64,000 nucleotides of DNA, from positions 186,001-250,000 of the forward strand of contig CAYPIY010000007.1 of assembly GCA_964410965.1 (NCBI GenBank). The letters run 5' to 3'. The position numbers were made by a program, and so were the translations under genes. The stretch comes from JBBIRG01 sp964410965. Its GTDB lineage: Bacteria; CLD3; SB21; JBBIRG01. Positions 54,501 to 63,851 of the stretch are shown here, piece by piece (positions within the stretch are counted from its first letter, which is position 1; each line of letters opens with the position of its first letter). Under the pieces are notes generated by a model that had not been told where the DNA came from, made no database searches, and saw only the letters and a list, made by a program, of their open reading frames with translations.

Positions 54501-57309
54501 CGAGGACGTGATCGACATTTTTCCCGACAAGAAAAGCTACAATCCCGGAGAGACCGCTAAAATACTCATCAAATCCCCTTATCAGCAATCCAGGGCACTG
54601 ATTACCGTCGAGCGTGAAGGCATCCTGTACCATAAGAACGAAATTATCACCGGCAGTGTCGCCGTAATCAAGATTCCGGTTCTGAAGGAAATGATACCGA
54701 ACGTGTTCATATCGGTCATGCTTCTTCAGGGCCGTACCGCCCTTCCCAAAGCCGACCAGAAAGAAGACCTCGGCAAACCGCAGTTCAAAATCGGGTATAC
54801 CACGCTGAATGTCAATCCTGATGAGAATAAACTGAATGTCGGTGTGAAGACGAACAAAAATAAATACGCGCCGCAGGAATGGGTAGACGTCGATCTCACC
54901 GTGAAAGACAAGGCCGGCAAGGGTCAGTCCGCGGAAGTGGTTCTGTACGTCGAGGATATCGGCGTCCTGAACCTGATCAATTATAGGACGCCTCAGCCCT
55001 TCGATCTTTTTTACCGGCCCCGTGAATTGTCCGTCAAGACGTTTGAGGGAAGGAAATATGTTCTCGACCAGATTGTACAGAAAAACCTGATGGACCAGAA
55101 AGGACTTACCGGCGGCGGAGGGGGCGAGGAGGGCTATTTTCCGTCGATCTCCATGAGAAAGGATTTCAAGGCCTGCGTGTACTGGAATCCGTCCGTTCCC
55201 ACCGATGCGAACGGTAAGGCAAAGATACGCTTTCAATTACCCGATAACCTGACGGCTTTCCGGATCATCGCCGTCGCGCATACGCCGGAATCCCGATTCG
55301 GAAGCGCCGACAAAAACATTACGGTCAGCAAGCCCCTGATGCTGAGACCTGCGCTCCCGAGATTCGCGAGAGCCGGCGACGAGATCGAAGCCGGCGTGAT
55401 CGTCCATAATTATTCGGATGAGACCGGCACGATCCGGCTGGCCGCGTCGTTCGAGGGCGTGATTCTCAGCGATTCGCTCACGCGGCAGCTGACTCTTGCG
55501 GAAGGCGAATCGAAGGAAGTCCGTTTCAGGTTCAGGGCGAACCAGATCAAAAACGCCGTCGTCACTTTCAGGGCCGAAATGGGCAAGTACACCGACGGGG
55601 TCGAGGTCATGATTCCCTTTCAAATACCGACCTACACGGAAACGGTGGCTCTGTACAACAGCATCACCGATGAGAAACAGTCGGAATCGCTCGTGGTTCC
55701 CGGCCAGATCTACGCCGACGCCGGCGGACTCGAACTGAAAACGTCCTCCACGGCTCTGGTAGACCTGGACGCGGGCGTGCGCTACCTGTTCGAGTATCCG
55801 TACGGATGCCTGGAACAGAAGACTTCCCGGGCGCTGCCCATCATCCTTTTCGCCGATGTCGTCCGGGCCTTTAACCTTCCGGGATTCAGAAAAGACGCAC
55901 AGCAGAATATCGTCCGGACCTCCTCCGCGGACATGCGTACCATGGAAGAAGTCGTGCAGGATTACCTGGATGAAGTCCCGAAGTACCAGAAATACGAGGG
56001 CGGATTCGGATACTGGACCGGAAGCGATTACATTTCGCCCTATGTGTCCGCTTACGCCATGCTTGCGATGACGCATGCCAAAAAGAAAGGATACCGCGTC
56101 GAACAGACCTGTTACGACAAGGGACTCGGTTATCTGAAACAGACGGTCCGCAATTACAGGATCGATTATTTCGGACTGTACTACTGGCACATGACCTCCA
56201 CGGCCATGCTGTATGTGCTCGCAGAAAATGATTATTACGACGCCCCGACGGCGGAACTTCTGTTTCAGCGCAGGGAGGAAATGCCGCTGTATGCCCGCGC
56301 GATGCTCCTGAAGGCCGTTCACAGGGGACGAGGCCATTCCTACATGATCGATGAGCTCAGGCGCAGCCTTTCCAACTCCATCAAGATGAGCCCCACGACC
56401 GCGCATTTCGAGGAACTCGTCACCAGCGGGCTGGAGTGGACATTCCATTCCAACGTACGGACCACCGCGGCCGTCCTCGAGGCTTTTCTCACAGTCGACG
56501 GGACCAACGTGCCCTGGGCGGAAAAAGTCGTCCGTTACCTCCTTCAGGAACGAAAGACCGGACGGTGGCGCACCACTCAGGAAAACCTCTACGTGTTCTG
56601 GTCGCTCAGCAGTTATTTCTCACTTTTCGAAAGAGACATTCCGGACTTTTCCTCTTCGATCCAGCTGGAGGGGCGTTCCCTGCTGAATGAAATCTACCGC
56701 GGCCGGACCACCCGAACTGCAACCGCGCTGATCTCGCTGGCCGACCTGCCGAAAGACAGGGAACTGCCGGTTCTCGTTTCCAAAAACGGCCCGGGACGCC
56801 TGTATTATACCTTCCGCATGACCTACGCTCCGAAACGGGGAATCATCATCCCGCCGAAAGACGAGGGATTCCGCATCACCCGGACCTACGAGGACATGAA
56901 AGGAAATGAAGTCGCGAACGGCCTGTTCAGGGCCGGCGAAATGTACAAAGCCAGACTGACCGTCAGCGTCCCGCAGGACCGCAATTTCGTCGTGGTGGAC
57001 GATCCCCTGCCCGCGGGTTTCGAAGCGATCAATGTCAACCTGGCCACTTCCTCCCTGCACGACCGCGGGCAGACCGCGAAAACCGCTCAGAAAGGCTGGT
57101 GGAACTATGGTGAATTCAACAATTCGGAACTCAGGGATGACCGCGTGCTGGTCTTCGCCGACTGGCTCTCCCGCGGAACGCACACGTTCGAATATCTTGT
57201 CCGCGCCGTCACTTACGGTTCGTTCGAAGTGCCTCCCGCAAAAGCCGAGGAAATGTACGCCCCCGAGGTGTTCGGAAACACGGGCAATATTTCGGTCCGC
57301 GTACAGTAG
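51580..57309 (+). CDS. Bacterial alpha-2-macroglobulin with thioester, 1909 aa
   Basis: A broad protease trap of the envelope. An N-terminal export signal or anchor (about 5-25) lacks a lipobox cysteine. It is followed by Ig-like macroglobulin domains; a DxFTNQGIYRPGDKVHIKGI segment near 610-630 marks an MG domain, and the bait region lies near 1150-1190 (a GGGG stretch and FKACVYWNPSVPTD). The thioester site is Cys1410-LEQ-Gln1413 in YPYGCLEQKTSRALP, so covalent trapping is possible. The thioester alpha-alpha barrel and receptor-like C-terminus follow. In many proteobacteria this gene pairs with pbpC; none is here. A TPR lipoprotein follows instead. The gene is G/C-richer than its surroundings. 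Confidence 0.94.
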   Translation: MNQKFFLGFMALAIMILSAGAWLHGPAAVTGEPSGREFMAAAQSGELQVVSATPQGIVEDVDQFYSIVVIFNKPMAALQALPEGDGSGPLVIDPPVGGKFRWQGTNTLVFTPSKKLPLASRFSVTVPAGTKSVTGEALGQSYQWSFETQRPKLIKSSLNETASGISVTPVFYFLFNQTMSLADMRGKVKLTDNSSGRTVALNISKADTNDLKEYISRHYDYYYYDYNSIEIQSQIKDRVYKVKTVSELTRSMDYTLEFMPGLRGEEGNLGMTEPKRFYFSVHGALSVLAFHEPVHPGEYSSVEFSNRVEADELENKISVTPAAEIRYIYNSYWDNPNTVNILFDLKAQTRYKIKIDKSLTDEFGQELGSVYQSEFMTGDYEPAVTFLGGTHVVESYLGHMFYAYARNPQQVDLKMARLDQSKLIELNRHDWTWSETLEFMSWDFTWNGIPQVESNQMQRVPIDLDRALKQDKSGVVLVEMNHQPWTYPQRALIQVTDMSVTAKFSRLNNLIHVTSLKDASPVGGAFLEIRDNEGNVKWTGQTDAEGFAKTPGWEALGIQPASEYYEPVQWVFAQKGDQKAYAYSGETIELYRFNVNYSWGARSTDKVDCDLFTNQGIYRPGDKVHIKGITRTLTRDQWTINPNQAIDLEIKNPDYETIYSKKLIPNRFGGITMDYTIEENAPLGYFSITASAGGQHVASESFQVQEFKPVETEVTVHTDKKSYVWSEQLGATFDAHYLFGAPMGNSAIQYSVTRNFLDYYPPGHDGYYFGTLNEEEYYYRGYGYHGHSSVLVSKTDKVSARGLLDFSLPLNSQNYAETSQLVIEGTVQDKNRQTVSGRASVIVHAGQFYIGLKPSTTFHTQGTPLPLNILTVTPEGKKTGNRKVTVQLVRRQWFSARQKTEDGSYEWTSQSRDTVESSQTVTTTEDELAVSLNPVSTGYYLVKAASEDKYGNTIRTTCFVYVTGSQYTGWKLYNEDVIDIFPDKKSYNPGETAKILIKSPYQQSRALITVEREGILYHKNEIITGSVAVIKIPVLKEMIPNVFISVMLLQGRTALPKADQKEDLGKPQFKIGYTTLNVNPDENKLNVGVKTNKNKYAPQEWVDVDLTVKDKAGKGQSAEVVLYVEDIGVLNLINYRTPQPFDLFYRPRELSVKTFEGRKYVLDQIVQKNLMDQKGLTGGGGGEEGYFPSISMRKDFKACVYWNPSVPTDANGKAKIRFQLPDNLTAFRIIAVAHTPESRFGSADKNITVSKPLMLRPALPRFARAGDEIEAGVIVHNYSDETGTIRLAASFEGVILSDSLTRQLTLAEGESKEVRFRFRANQIKNAVVTFRAEMGKYTDGVEVMIPFQIPTYTETVALYNSITDEKQSESLVVPGQIYADAGGLELKTSSTALVDLDAGVRYLFEYPYGCLEQKTSRALPIILFADVVRAFNLPGFRKDAQQNIVRTSSADMRTMEEVVQDYLDEVPKYQKYEGGFGYWTGSDYISPYVSAYAMLAMTHAKKKGYRVEQTCYDKGLGYLKQTVRNYRIDYFGLYYWHMTSTAMLYVLAENDYYDAPTAELLFQRREEMPLYARAMLLKAVHRGRGHSYMIDELRRSLSNSIKMSPTTAHFEELVTSGLEWTFHSNVRTTAAVLEAFLTVDGTNVPWAEKVVRYLLQERKTGRWRTTQENLYVFWSLSSYFSLFERDIPDFSSSIQLEGRSLLNEIYRGRTTRTATALISLADLPKDRELPVLVSKNGPGRLYYTFRMTYAPKRGIIIPPKDEGFRITRTYEDMKGNEVANGLFRAGEMYKARLTVSVPQDRNFVVVDDPLPAGFEAINVNLATSSLHDRGQTAKTAQKGWWNYGEFNNSELRDDRVLVFADWLSRGTHTFEYLVRAVTYGSFEVPPAKAEEMYAPEVFGNTGNISVRVQ

Positions 57310-57390
57310 GCGGATGATTCAAGAGGATTATATTTGAATTTGATCAATGGATTCCTTATCATTTGACTTAACCAATCAGGCAGAACGATC

Positions 57391-58359
57391 ATGAAAAAAA
57401 ACATTTCTTTCCTGGCGCTGTTCACGGCAGCATGGCTCATGTACGCTTGCGGGTCTTCCAAAAACGCAGCGAATGAAGACCCCGGCCTGCTCGCGCTTCT
57501 CGGGGACAAGGATTATACCAGCCTGTCTTCCGCCGACAGGTACGAAATCGCCCAGTACCTTGCCCGGCGCGGCAACATCAGCCGCGCACGGATGATCTAC
57601 GAAGACATTATCGCACAGACCCCTTCCGCCATCGGCGTGAAATACAAGCTGGCGATGATCTATCTCGGGATGGATACCGTGTACTTCACCAAAATGGACA
57701 AAAAAAACAAACCTGTTGAAACGACCATGCGGATCGGAACGGAAGTGGCCGGCGAACTCTTTGAAGAAATAAAGGCGCAGGATCCCGATTTTCTTCCGAT
57801 CAACTCGACGATGATGATCCAGGCCATGATGCAGGAAGACACCGCTCAGCTCCGAAGCGTGTACCGCCACGCAAAGGATAAAGATCCCACTTATTCCCTG
57901 GGAGATTACCGGATCGGTTATCTTTCGGTCTGGGACTTATCCAATGCCAACCGCTTTACCGAGGGAATCGAGGGCATTCGCAAGGCTCAGACCACGTTCA
58001 AGGACCTCTATGAGGCTTACAAGCAGCTGGGCAATATCCAGAAAGTACAGGGCATGGACACTCTTGCGTACGCCTCCTACCAGAAGGCGCTCAAATACCG
58101 CACCGAAGCGTATGACCTGTTCGACCTTTATTACGAACTTGCCGATGTCTGCTATGAAATCTACCGTAACCGGGAAGTGGAAAAATATAAGCAGGAAGCT
58201 CTGGACTATGCCTGCAAAAGCCTGAATTATTTCGAGGGATACAAGCCGTCGGTCGTTCTTATCCGAAGCCTTACGGGAAAGGGCGGCGAAGAAGTTGCGG
58301 ACAGTGTTGCCTCCAGGGAAGCGGAAGAATACTGCAGGGGCTCGGCCGGCGCCGAATGA
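57391..58359 (+). CDS. TPR-type lipoprotein, 322 aa
   Basis: The lipoprotein signal ends in LMYAC (Cys20). The rest is helical and TPR-like: YEIAQYLARRGNISRARMIYEDIIAQTPS, YEAYKQLGNIQKVQGMDTLAYASYQKALKY, LADVCYEIY. It lies 81 bp after the alpha-2-macroglobulin gene and before a strong terminator, so it is the last gene of that unit. It might be a scaffold for the macroglobulin or for wall enzymes. No closer family is recognised. Confidence 0.85.
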   Translation: MKKNISFLALFTAAWLMYACGSSKNAANEDPGLLALLGDKDYTSLSSADRYEIAQYLARRGNISRARMIYEDIIAQTPSAIGVKYKLAMIYLGMDTVYFTKMDKKNKPVETTMRIGTEVAGELFEEIKAQDPDFLPINSTMMIQAMMQEDTAQLRSVYRHAKDKDPTYSLGDYRIGYLSVWDLSNANRFTEGIEGIRKAQTTFKDLYEAYKQLGNIQKVQGMDTLAYASYQKALKYRTEAYDLFDLYYELADVCYEIYRNREVEKYKQEALDYACKSLNYFEGYKPSVVLIRSLTGKGGEEVADSVASREAEEYCRGSAGAE

Positions 58360-58379
58360 TAGAATTTTTGTCTTCCATC

Positions 58380-58408
58380 AAAAAGCCGTTCACTGGAACG
58401 GCTTTTTT
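58380..58408 (+). terminator. Strong intrinsic terminator
   Basis: AAAAAGCCGTTC (58380-58391), a 4-base loop, GAACGGCTTTTTT (58396-58408): a 12-bp perfect stem ending in a T-run, closing the SemiSWEET-macroglobulin-TPR unit. Confidence 0.88.
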
Positions 58409-58561
58409 GTTGGGCTAAAGGTCAGCACGGCATTACACGGACCGGCTTTATTACTCCCGTGCGAATATTTGTCTGGCCGAAATCCGCGTTGAAGCCGGCC
58501 AATCGAATTCCGGGTGATCATGAAGATCCTGTTTTCAGATGGACCTGTATTCGTGCAAAAA

Positions 58562-58589
58562 AAAATCCCTTACCGCAGTAAGGGATTTT
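58562..58589 (-). terminator. Strong intrinsic terminator of the 959-aa cargo gene
   Basis: AAAATCCCTTAC (58562-58573) pairs perfectly with GTAAGGGATTTT (58578-58589) around CGCA. On the minus strand a run of T continues after the stem. It serves the gene at 58642-61521. Confidence 0.87.
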
Positions 58590-58641
58590 AAAACCGCAAT
58601 AAAGCCCGGCTTCCGGCGGAAGCTTCGCTTCATGATTCGTA

Positions 58642-61521
58642 CTATTTCATCAGCATCATCTTCATCGATTTGACATAAGAGCCCGCTTCGATGCGGTACA
58701 TATAAATTCCGCTCGCGACGGCGTGTCCCGCGTTATCTCTTCCGTCCCAGACCACCTGGAATTTGCCCGCGTTCTTCCGTGCGTTCACCAGCGTCCGTAT
58801 TTCCTGGCCCAGCACGTTATAAACCGTCAGACGCACTTTGGCCGCTTTCGCGACATCGTAGGTGATCGTCGTGGCCGGGTTGAACGGATTCGGATAGCAG
58901 GGATACAGGCTGAAAGCTTTCGGGATTTCGGATGAGACCCGGTCGTCAATTCCTACCAGAGTCCCGGTCACGGCGATTCCGTTCAGCGATTTGAAGGTTG
59001 TCACGCCGATGAGCGTGCCGACGCCCGTCGCGGTGTCGATCCGGATCAGTTCCCCGACCTGGGTTCCGAATTTCGCGAGGCCGAACAGATTGCCGCTCTG
59101 GTCGAACACAATATCCGGGGTAGTGGCGAATCCGGGCACTCCGACCTGCGTGCTCGCACCGGATGTTTTATCGATCCTGTATATTTTATTATTCAGCGAA
59201 ACACCCCATAACTGGCCGTTCAGCGGATTGATGGCAAGGCCGTACAAATTGGATATGGCCGTCGCGCCGATCACCGTCGTGGAATTAGTCCCGAAATCGT
59301 ACCGGTAGAGGGTTCCCCCGGAAGCGGCGAGATAAAGGATGTCGTTCCCGTCGAATGCGAGTCCGCGGATATTCGCGTAAGGAATCCGCAGGGCTTTGTA
59401 CGCATCGCCGGCCTGGGCGTTGATCCGGTAGAGATCCGTATTGCTGGCGTCCGCGGCGAATGTGCCCCACAGATCGCCGGTGGAGGGACGGATCGAAACC
59501 CCGCGAAGCTCGGTCAGCCCGCTGGAACCAAGCAGTGTGCCCGCGCCGGTAAGATGGTTGACCGTGATCACCGCGCCGGAAGCCTGGGTGCCAGTCACTC
59601 CGTAAATGACCGATGAGGTCACGGGATGAATGACGTACGCCTTGGATTTAAGCGGCACCGCTTTGGGGGAACCGGCATCATTCGAATGAATGTACATATA
59701 ATCAAGGTTCAGCCCGGGCGATGAGGGATTGAAGCTGACCCTGAACGCCGCGCTGTCCTGGTAGTTCAGCGATAAGGGGAACGCATGGCTTGAAACCAGA
59801 CTGTAATCACCGTCCGAGAACGTCACGCTGTCAATCGTAAGCGCCGTAGATCCGATGCCGATCACCGACATCGAAAGCGTATCGCCGGTATAACCGACTT
59901 CGGTAGTCCTGAAAGAGAGCGTGTCGGCAAAAGTGTGCATGGCGATACCCGGTACGGGGAACAGCCTGACATGCATGTTCCATACGGCCCATGTGTTGTC
60001 GGGCGTCTCGGCGTACTCCGAACAGATCCAGAAGCTGGTTTCGTCCGCTGGATCCAGCCAGGCGCCGTTGTAATCTCCCCAACGGTTCCGGGAACCTCCG
60101 AAGGTTTTCACGTAAACGGCTTTTCCGGCCTGCATGGTGTAACTCCCCAGAAATTCGGTTGCGTTATGCGCCTTCCCGGTAAAGAACGCCCCGATGTATT
60201 CTCCGTCCGACGAACGGGAATAACTGATCACGATATTGGAGTCCCTGTCCACTGCGATTGCGGGATAGGAATAATAGTAATTGTTAGCGGCAAAAACATA
60301 ATCCTCGCTCTTGAGATTCGTGTTCAGGTCAATCCGCAGATAACTTACACCGGACCATCCGTAATTGTAAACGGGATGAACGGCCCACATGTATCTTCCC
60401 CTGACGATGGGTTCGCACCGGAAAGCGGCTGTTCCGCCCGCGTCAATGGTCGTAGTGGTTCCCAGCTGGTTAGAATTGGGCGGTGCGTAATATGTTGTGA
60501 CGCTTATGTTGTTCGCGGTCATGGTGGGCGTGCCGAGAGGATCGCTCAGGCGGAACAGGGTTACATAATTGCCCGTGGTGTAGCGGCTCTGGCTCAGGAA
60601 ATAGTAATAATTCTGGTTATCGTATACGATCACGGGACGGATTCCGAAACACTGGGTATTATTGACCGGATCGCGTACATCCCAGAGATCCGTCCACTGG
60701 CAGCGGCCGCCGGTGTTGGCATACAGCTGGGCCTTGGGAACAATGCGGATCTTCGATCCCTGGTAGGAACCGGCAAATGAGAACTGATTCGTGGTCAGGT
60801 AAATTGCGTTCTGGTCAATGCCTACGCCCTGATAATCCCCCCAGCCGCTGCTCGGGGTAGCTCCGTTCAGGGAAGACGGAATTGCCCAGTTATACCAGGT
60901 TCCGTGCGGATTGGAATCATCGGAAACCGAAATCAGAAAATATCCCTGAAGCAGGCCGTCATTCTGGTGCAGCCAGACCTGGACCCAGCGCTTTGCGAAA
61001 TGATCGTAAGTCACCTTGCAGTCGAACGGGCTCGCGCCGCTCAGCGTGGTGCCGAACCAGCTGTCGATATTCACCGATTTCTGGAGAGTGCCGGTCTTGG
61101 ACCAGATCCGGAACCTTCCGTTATCCACGCTGATCACATGGTTCGGGCCCGCGGCCAGGTAATCATCGGGAGGAATGTAATTGCCCTGATCGAGGAACCC
61201 CTGGTAACTGCGCATGATGAACGGATCGTCGGCGCTTTCCGTGCGGCCGGCCAGCGATTTATCCTCGCGGACATTGGATCCTGCCGGTGCGGACTCACGG
61301 ATGGCGTTCTGTTCATCCGGAAGGTGCAGGACGGGAATTTTATTCCTGAGCGGCCGGACCGGAAAAGGAACGAAGGACATATCCTCGGTCAATTCCGCCG
61401 AACCCGTGCTCATCACGACTCCGGAAGCGACCGATCCGGTGTCGGGTCCCTGGTAAAGCTGGGCCGTCAGAGCGGTGCTGAACAACAGCAGCGCCGCGGC
61501 AGCCGAAATAAAGGTTTTCAT
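58642..61521 (-). CDS. Exported type IX cargo protein, 959 aa
   Basis: After a signal peptide (about 1-20) comes a region of about 400 residues (FLDQGNYIPPDDYLAAGPNHVISVDNGRFRIWSKTG, YDHFAKRWVQVW) typical of large surface proteins in FCB bacteria. An ASH-like Ig domain follows (about 530-635, LSFRTTEVGYTGDTLSMSVIGIGSTALTIDSV). The next part is a propeller-like segment reading out values (LYRINAQAGDAYKALRIPYANIRGLAFDGNDILYLA). The type IX sorting tail ends it (CYPNPFNPATTITY, GQEIRTLVN, SGIYMYRIE). The function is unknown. Confidence 0.9.
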   Translation of the reverse strand: MKTFISAAAALLLFSTALTAQLYQGPDTGSVASGVVMSTGSAELTEDMSFVPFPVRPLRNKIPVLHLPDEQNAIRESAPAGSNVREDKSLAGRTESADDPFIMRSYQGFLDQGNYIPPDDYLAAGPNHVISVDNGRFRIWSKTGTLQKSVNIDSWFGTTLSGASPFDCKVTYDHFAKRWVQVWLHQNDGLLQGYFLISVSDDSNPHGTWYNWAIPSSLNGATPSSGWGDYQGVGIDQNAIYLTTNQFSFAGSYQGSKIRIVPKAQLYANTGGRCQWTDLWDVRDPVNNTQCFGIRPVIVYDNQNYYYFLSQSRYTTGNYVTLFRLSDPLGTPTMTANNISVTTYYAPPNSNQLGTTTTIDAGGTAAFRCEPIVRGRYMWAVHPVYNYGWSGVSYLRIDLNTNLKSEDYVFAANNYYYSYPAIAVDRDSNIVISYSRSSDGEYIGAFFTGKAHNATEFLGSYTMQAGKAVYVKTFGGSRNRWGDYNGAWLDPADETSFWICSEYAETPDNTWAVWNMHVRLFPVPGIAMHTFADTLSFRTTEVGYTGDTLSMSVIGIGSTALTIDSVTFSDGDYSLVSSHAFPLSLNYQDSAAFRVSFNPSSPGLNLDYMYIHSNDAGSPKAVPLKSKAYVIHPVTSSVIYGVTGTQASGAVITVNHLTGAGTLLGSSGLTELRGVSIRPSTGDLWGTFAADASNTDLYRINAQAGDAYKALRIPYANIRGLAFDGNDILYLAASGGTLYRYDFGTNSTTVIGATAISNLYGLAINPLNGQLWGVSLNNKIYRIDKTSGASTQVGVPGFATTPDIVFDQSGNLFGLAKFGTQVGELIRIDTATGVGTLIGVTTFKSLNGIAVTGTLVGIDDRVSSEIPKAFSLYPCYPNPFNPATTITYDVAKAAKVRLTVYNVLGQEIRTLVNARKNAGKFQVVWDGRDNAGHAVASGIYMYRIEAGSYVKSMKMMLMK

Positions 61522-61758
61522 GGGAAACTCCTTTTTTTATTTGAATAATGTTCGAATAATACGCGTTCAGGCATAAATCCTTATGTAAAATGATACATCA
61601 ATTTTTTTTTAAAGACAAGAATTTTTGAAAAGATTTTTTTCTTTTTTTACAAAATATTCCCCTCTCCTGTTACAATGTTGCCCGGCGTGTCTTCCCGAAA
61701 TCCGGCGCCTCATGAGTGCGGAACCTTAATACAAATCTGGTTGTACCCCCCAAAAAAA

Positions 61759-61788
61759 AAGTTGTCCCGATTTTCACCGGGACAACTT
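61759..61788 (-). terminator. Strong intrinsic terminator of the 596-aa cargo gene
   Basis: AAGTTGTCCCG (61759-61769) pairs with CGGGACAACTT (61778-61788), an 11-bp perfect stem; on the minus strand nine T follow in total. It lies 30 bp after the stop at 61818. Confidence 0.88.
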
Positions 61789-61817
61789 TGTGTCTTAAAA
61801 ATAATCTGGGGAATCGA

Positions 61818-63608
61818 TTACTTCATGAGCATCATTTTCTTGGCTAACTTCACATTGCCCGCTTCCAGGCGATATAAGTAAACGCCGCTGGCAACCGCGT
61901 TGCCTGCGTTGTCTTTGCCGTCCCAGTTCACTTTGTAGTTACCGGCGTTCTGGCGGGTGTTCACCAGAGTGCGGACTTCCTGGCCTAACAGGTTATAAAC
62001 CTTCAGGGTCACGTTCGCGCCGTTCTTCACGTCGTATTCGATCGTGGTGGTCGGGTTGAACGGATTCGGGTAATTCTGTTTCAGGCTGAAGTTATTGGCG
62101 ACCGGTTCATTTCCGTCGACAGACAGAAGGACGGATTTATCAAAGCTGTAAACCTTGACTGCGGTTCCGATTTCTTCGAGCTGGCTTCCCTGTAAATAGT
62201 TGCCTACGTACGGATCGCTGTTGTAAACAATCCATACTTTGCCGTCGGCATGAATTTTCGGAGCGACGCTTGCGTACTGGTTGTCATAATTGAAAGAGTT
62301 GGTCAGGTTGACCGGCTCATACCAGTTCGCGCCGTTATCCGGGGAACCGACGCCGTAAATCTGATAGTAGCTGAATCCGCCGACGGCTGTGTCGTTGGGT
62401 TCGCTTACGCGCTGATAGATCACGATCATGTTTCCGGCGCCGTCAAACGCGCAGGAAGGAGCGCCGAGATAACCGACGTTGACGTCGTTATTGGCGGTAT
62501 TCGCATAAGCGGCTGTACCGGCGGGAACGCCCACAACCGGAACGGCTCCGGTCGCATCCGACCAGTGCATGATTTTGTTGTCATCCGTGAAATAATAGTT
62601 GTCGTTAGTACCGTCATTGATTCGGGTCAGTGTGGTCCATAATACATGCAGGTTTCCGGCCGGATCAATTTCCGCATACGGATCGATGTAAGCGCGTTCT
62701 TCCGTGGTTCCAACCGGGACCGGTTCCGCAGTGATTGCGGGATTGATCTCGCGGCGGGTCCAGGTGGTGCCGTAATCATGGGATTCATACAGGTTGATGA
62801 TGCCTAACGGGCAGGTGTTATCCGTCGTTGAAGTGTAGGAAGCATTAACCGCGTACACATGATTGTGGAAAGCCGCAACAGCGTAACCTTCCGCCGTTCT
62901 GTGTTCTTTGCCGTAGGGGTTCGTAACGAGAGAGTCAATGCGGACGGGGTTCGACCATGTCGCTCCGCCGTCAAACGTGCGCATGAAAACCATGTGGGAC
63001 AGGTCTGCCACGCCGCCGCTCAGGGACGTAACCGTGAAAACCGTATCATCACCGACCGAATAGGCAACCGGCCAGATCGAAGCGTCGCCGTTATTTGCGC
63101 CTGGTGTCCAGGACATAGCGCCGAACGCTGCGTCTTTGCTAAACACATTACCGGCGTGGGACATAGACCATCCGGTACCGTCTTCAAATACACCGCCATC
63201 CGTAAAGCCGTGGGCTGCCGTAGCATTATCAACAGGATCCCAGCCGGCTGACCAGTCGGAACCGTCGAAGAATTTCACATAAGTTCCGCGGTTGTTCGGG
63301 CCTGTGGTCCAGTCATTGCTGCGCGCCATGCGGATCACATAAACTTCACCGGTTTCAAAATAGAAGATGTTGCTCTTGGTGCAGCCGTTGGACGGGTAAT
63401 CATAATACGTCCATGCGATGGAATCGCCGGCGGCCGGAACGCTCATGAGACTGTTGGTCTTCACGGCGCCTTCCGTCCTGTGGATCGGCATTTCAGTGCC
63501 GGTGACCGTACGGACTTTCGCCGGGGTCATGTTTTTCGTCGGTTTGCCGGTAAAAGCAATCGAACCGATCAGAAGTACTCCTAGCATCAATACTACTAGT
63601 TTCTTCAT
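61818..63608 (-). CDS. Exported sialidase-like (BNR repeat) type IX cargo protein, 596 aa
   Basis: A signal peptide (about 1-20) leads to a propeller of about 450 residues with Asp-box (BNR) turns: FDGGATWSNPV, SHDYGTTWTRRE and SPDNGANWYEPV. These mark sialidase-fold beta-propellers, but the catalytic arginine triad of sialidases cannot be confirmed, so glycosidase activity is not claimed. The type IX sorting tail ends it (NYPNPFNPTTTIEY, GQEVRTLVN, SGVYLYRLE). AAGGAG precedes the ATG. Confidence 0.9.
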   Translation of the reverse strand: MKKLVVLMLGVLLIGSIAFTGKPTKNMTPAKVRTVTGTEMPIHRTEGAVKTNSLMSVPAAGDSIAWTYYDYPSNGCTKSNIFYFETGEVYVIRMARSNDWTTGPNNRGTYVKFFDGSDWSAGWDPVDNATAAHGFTDGGVFEDGTGWSMSHAGNVFSKDAAFGAMSWTPGANNGDASIWPVAYSVGDDTVFTVTSLSGGVADLSHMVFMRTFDGGATWSNPVRIDSLVTNPYGKEHRTAEGYAVAAFHNHVYAVNASYTSTTDNTCPLGIINLYESHDYGTTWTRREINPAITAEPVPVGTTEERAYIDPYAEIDPAGNLHVLWTTLTRINDGTNDNYYFTDDNKIMHWSDATGAVPVVGVPAGTAAYANTANNDVNVGYLGAPSCAFDGAGNMIVIYQRVSEPNDTAVGGFSYYQIYGVGSPDNGANWYEPVNLTNSFNYDNQYASVAPKIHADGKVWIVYNSDPYVGNYLQGSQLEEIGTAVKVYSFDKSVLLSVDGNEPVANNFSLKQNYPNPFNPTTTIEYDVKNGANVTLKVYNLLGQEVRTLVNTRQNAGNYKVNWDGKDNAGNAVASGVYLYRLEAGNVKLAKKMMLMK

Positions 63609-63811
63609 TTCTTTCTCCTTGTGTTAATTAAAAAGGTTAGTTAGACAAAATTGGGATCCTATTTCTTAAAGCACCTCCTTTCATACTTTAAAAAACATAT
63701 CCATAATTTTAAAAGAACAATAAAAACCCGAATTCATGAAATACCGGAATTTTTACTGACATTATATACAATTTAGTCCTTGTTCCGGTCAAAAGCAAGA
63801 AAAAAATTCAG

Positions 63812-63839
63812 GCGGCCTGCTCTTTCGGTCAGGCCGCCG
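63812..63839 (-). terminator. Intrinsic terminator after the outer-membrane barrel gene
   Basis: GGCGGCCTG (63812-63820) pairs with CAGGCCGCC (63831-63839) around a 10-base loop; on the minus strand TGAATTTTTTT follows. Confidence 0.8.
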
Positions 63840-63851
63840 TGTAAGAATTCA

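Noticed and set aside
53107..56448. Three long minus-strand frames (337, 364 and 403 codons) opposite the alpha-2-macroglobulin gene
   Set aside because: They mirror the codon pattern of a G/C-rich coding gene, have no family resemblance, and the plus-strand gene is certain.
59935..60780. 281-codon plus-strand frame opposite the 959-aa cargo gene
   Set aside because: Antisense shadow of a clear exported protein; no start signal or known motif.
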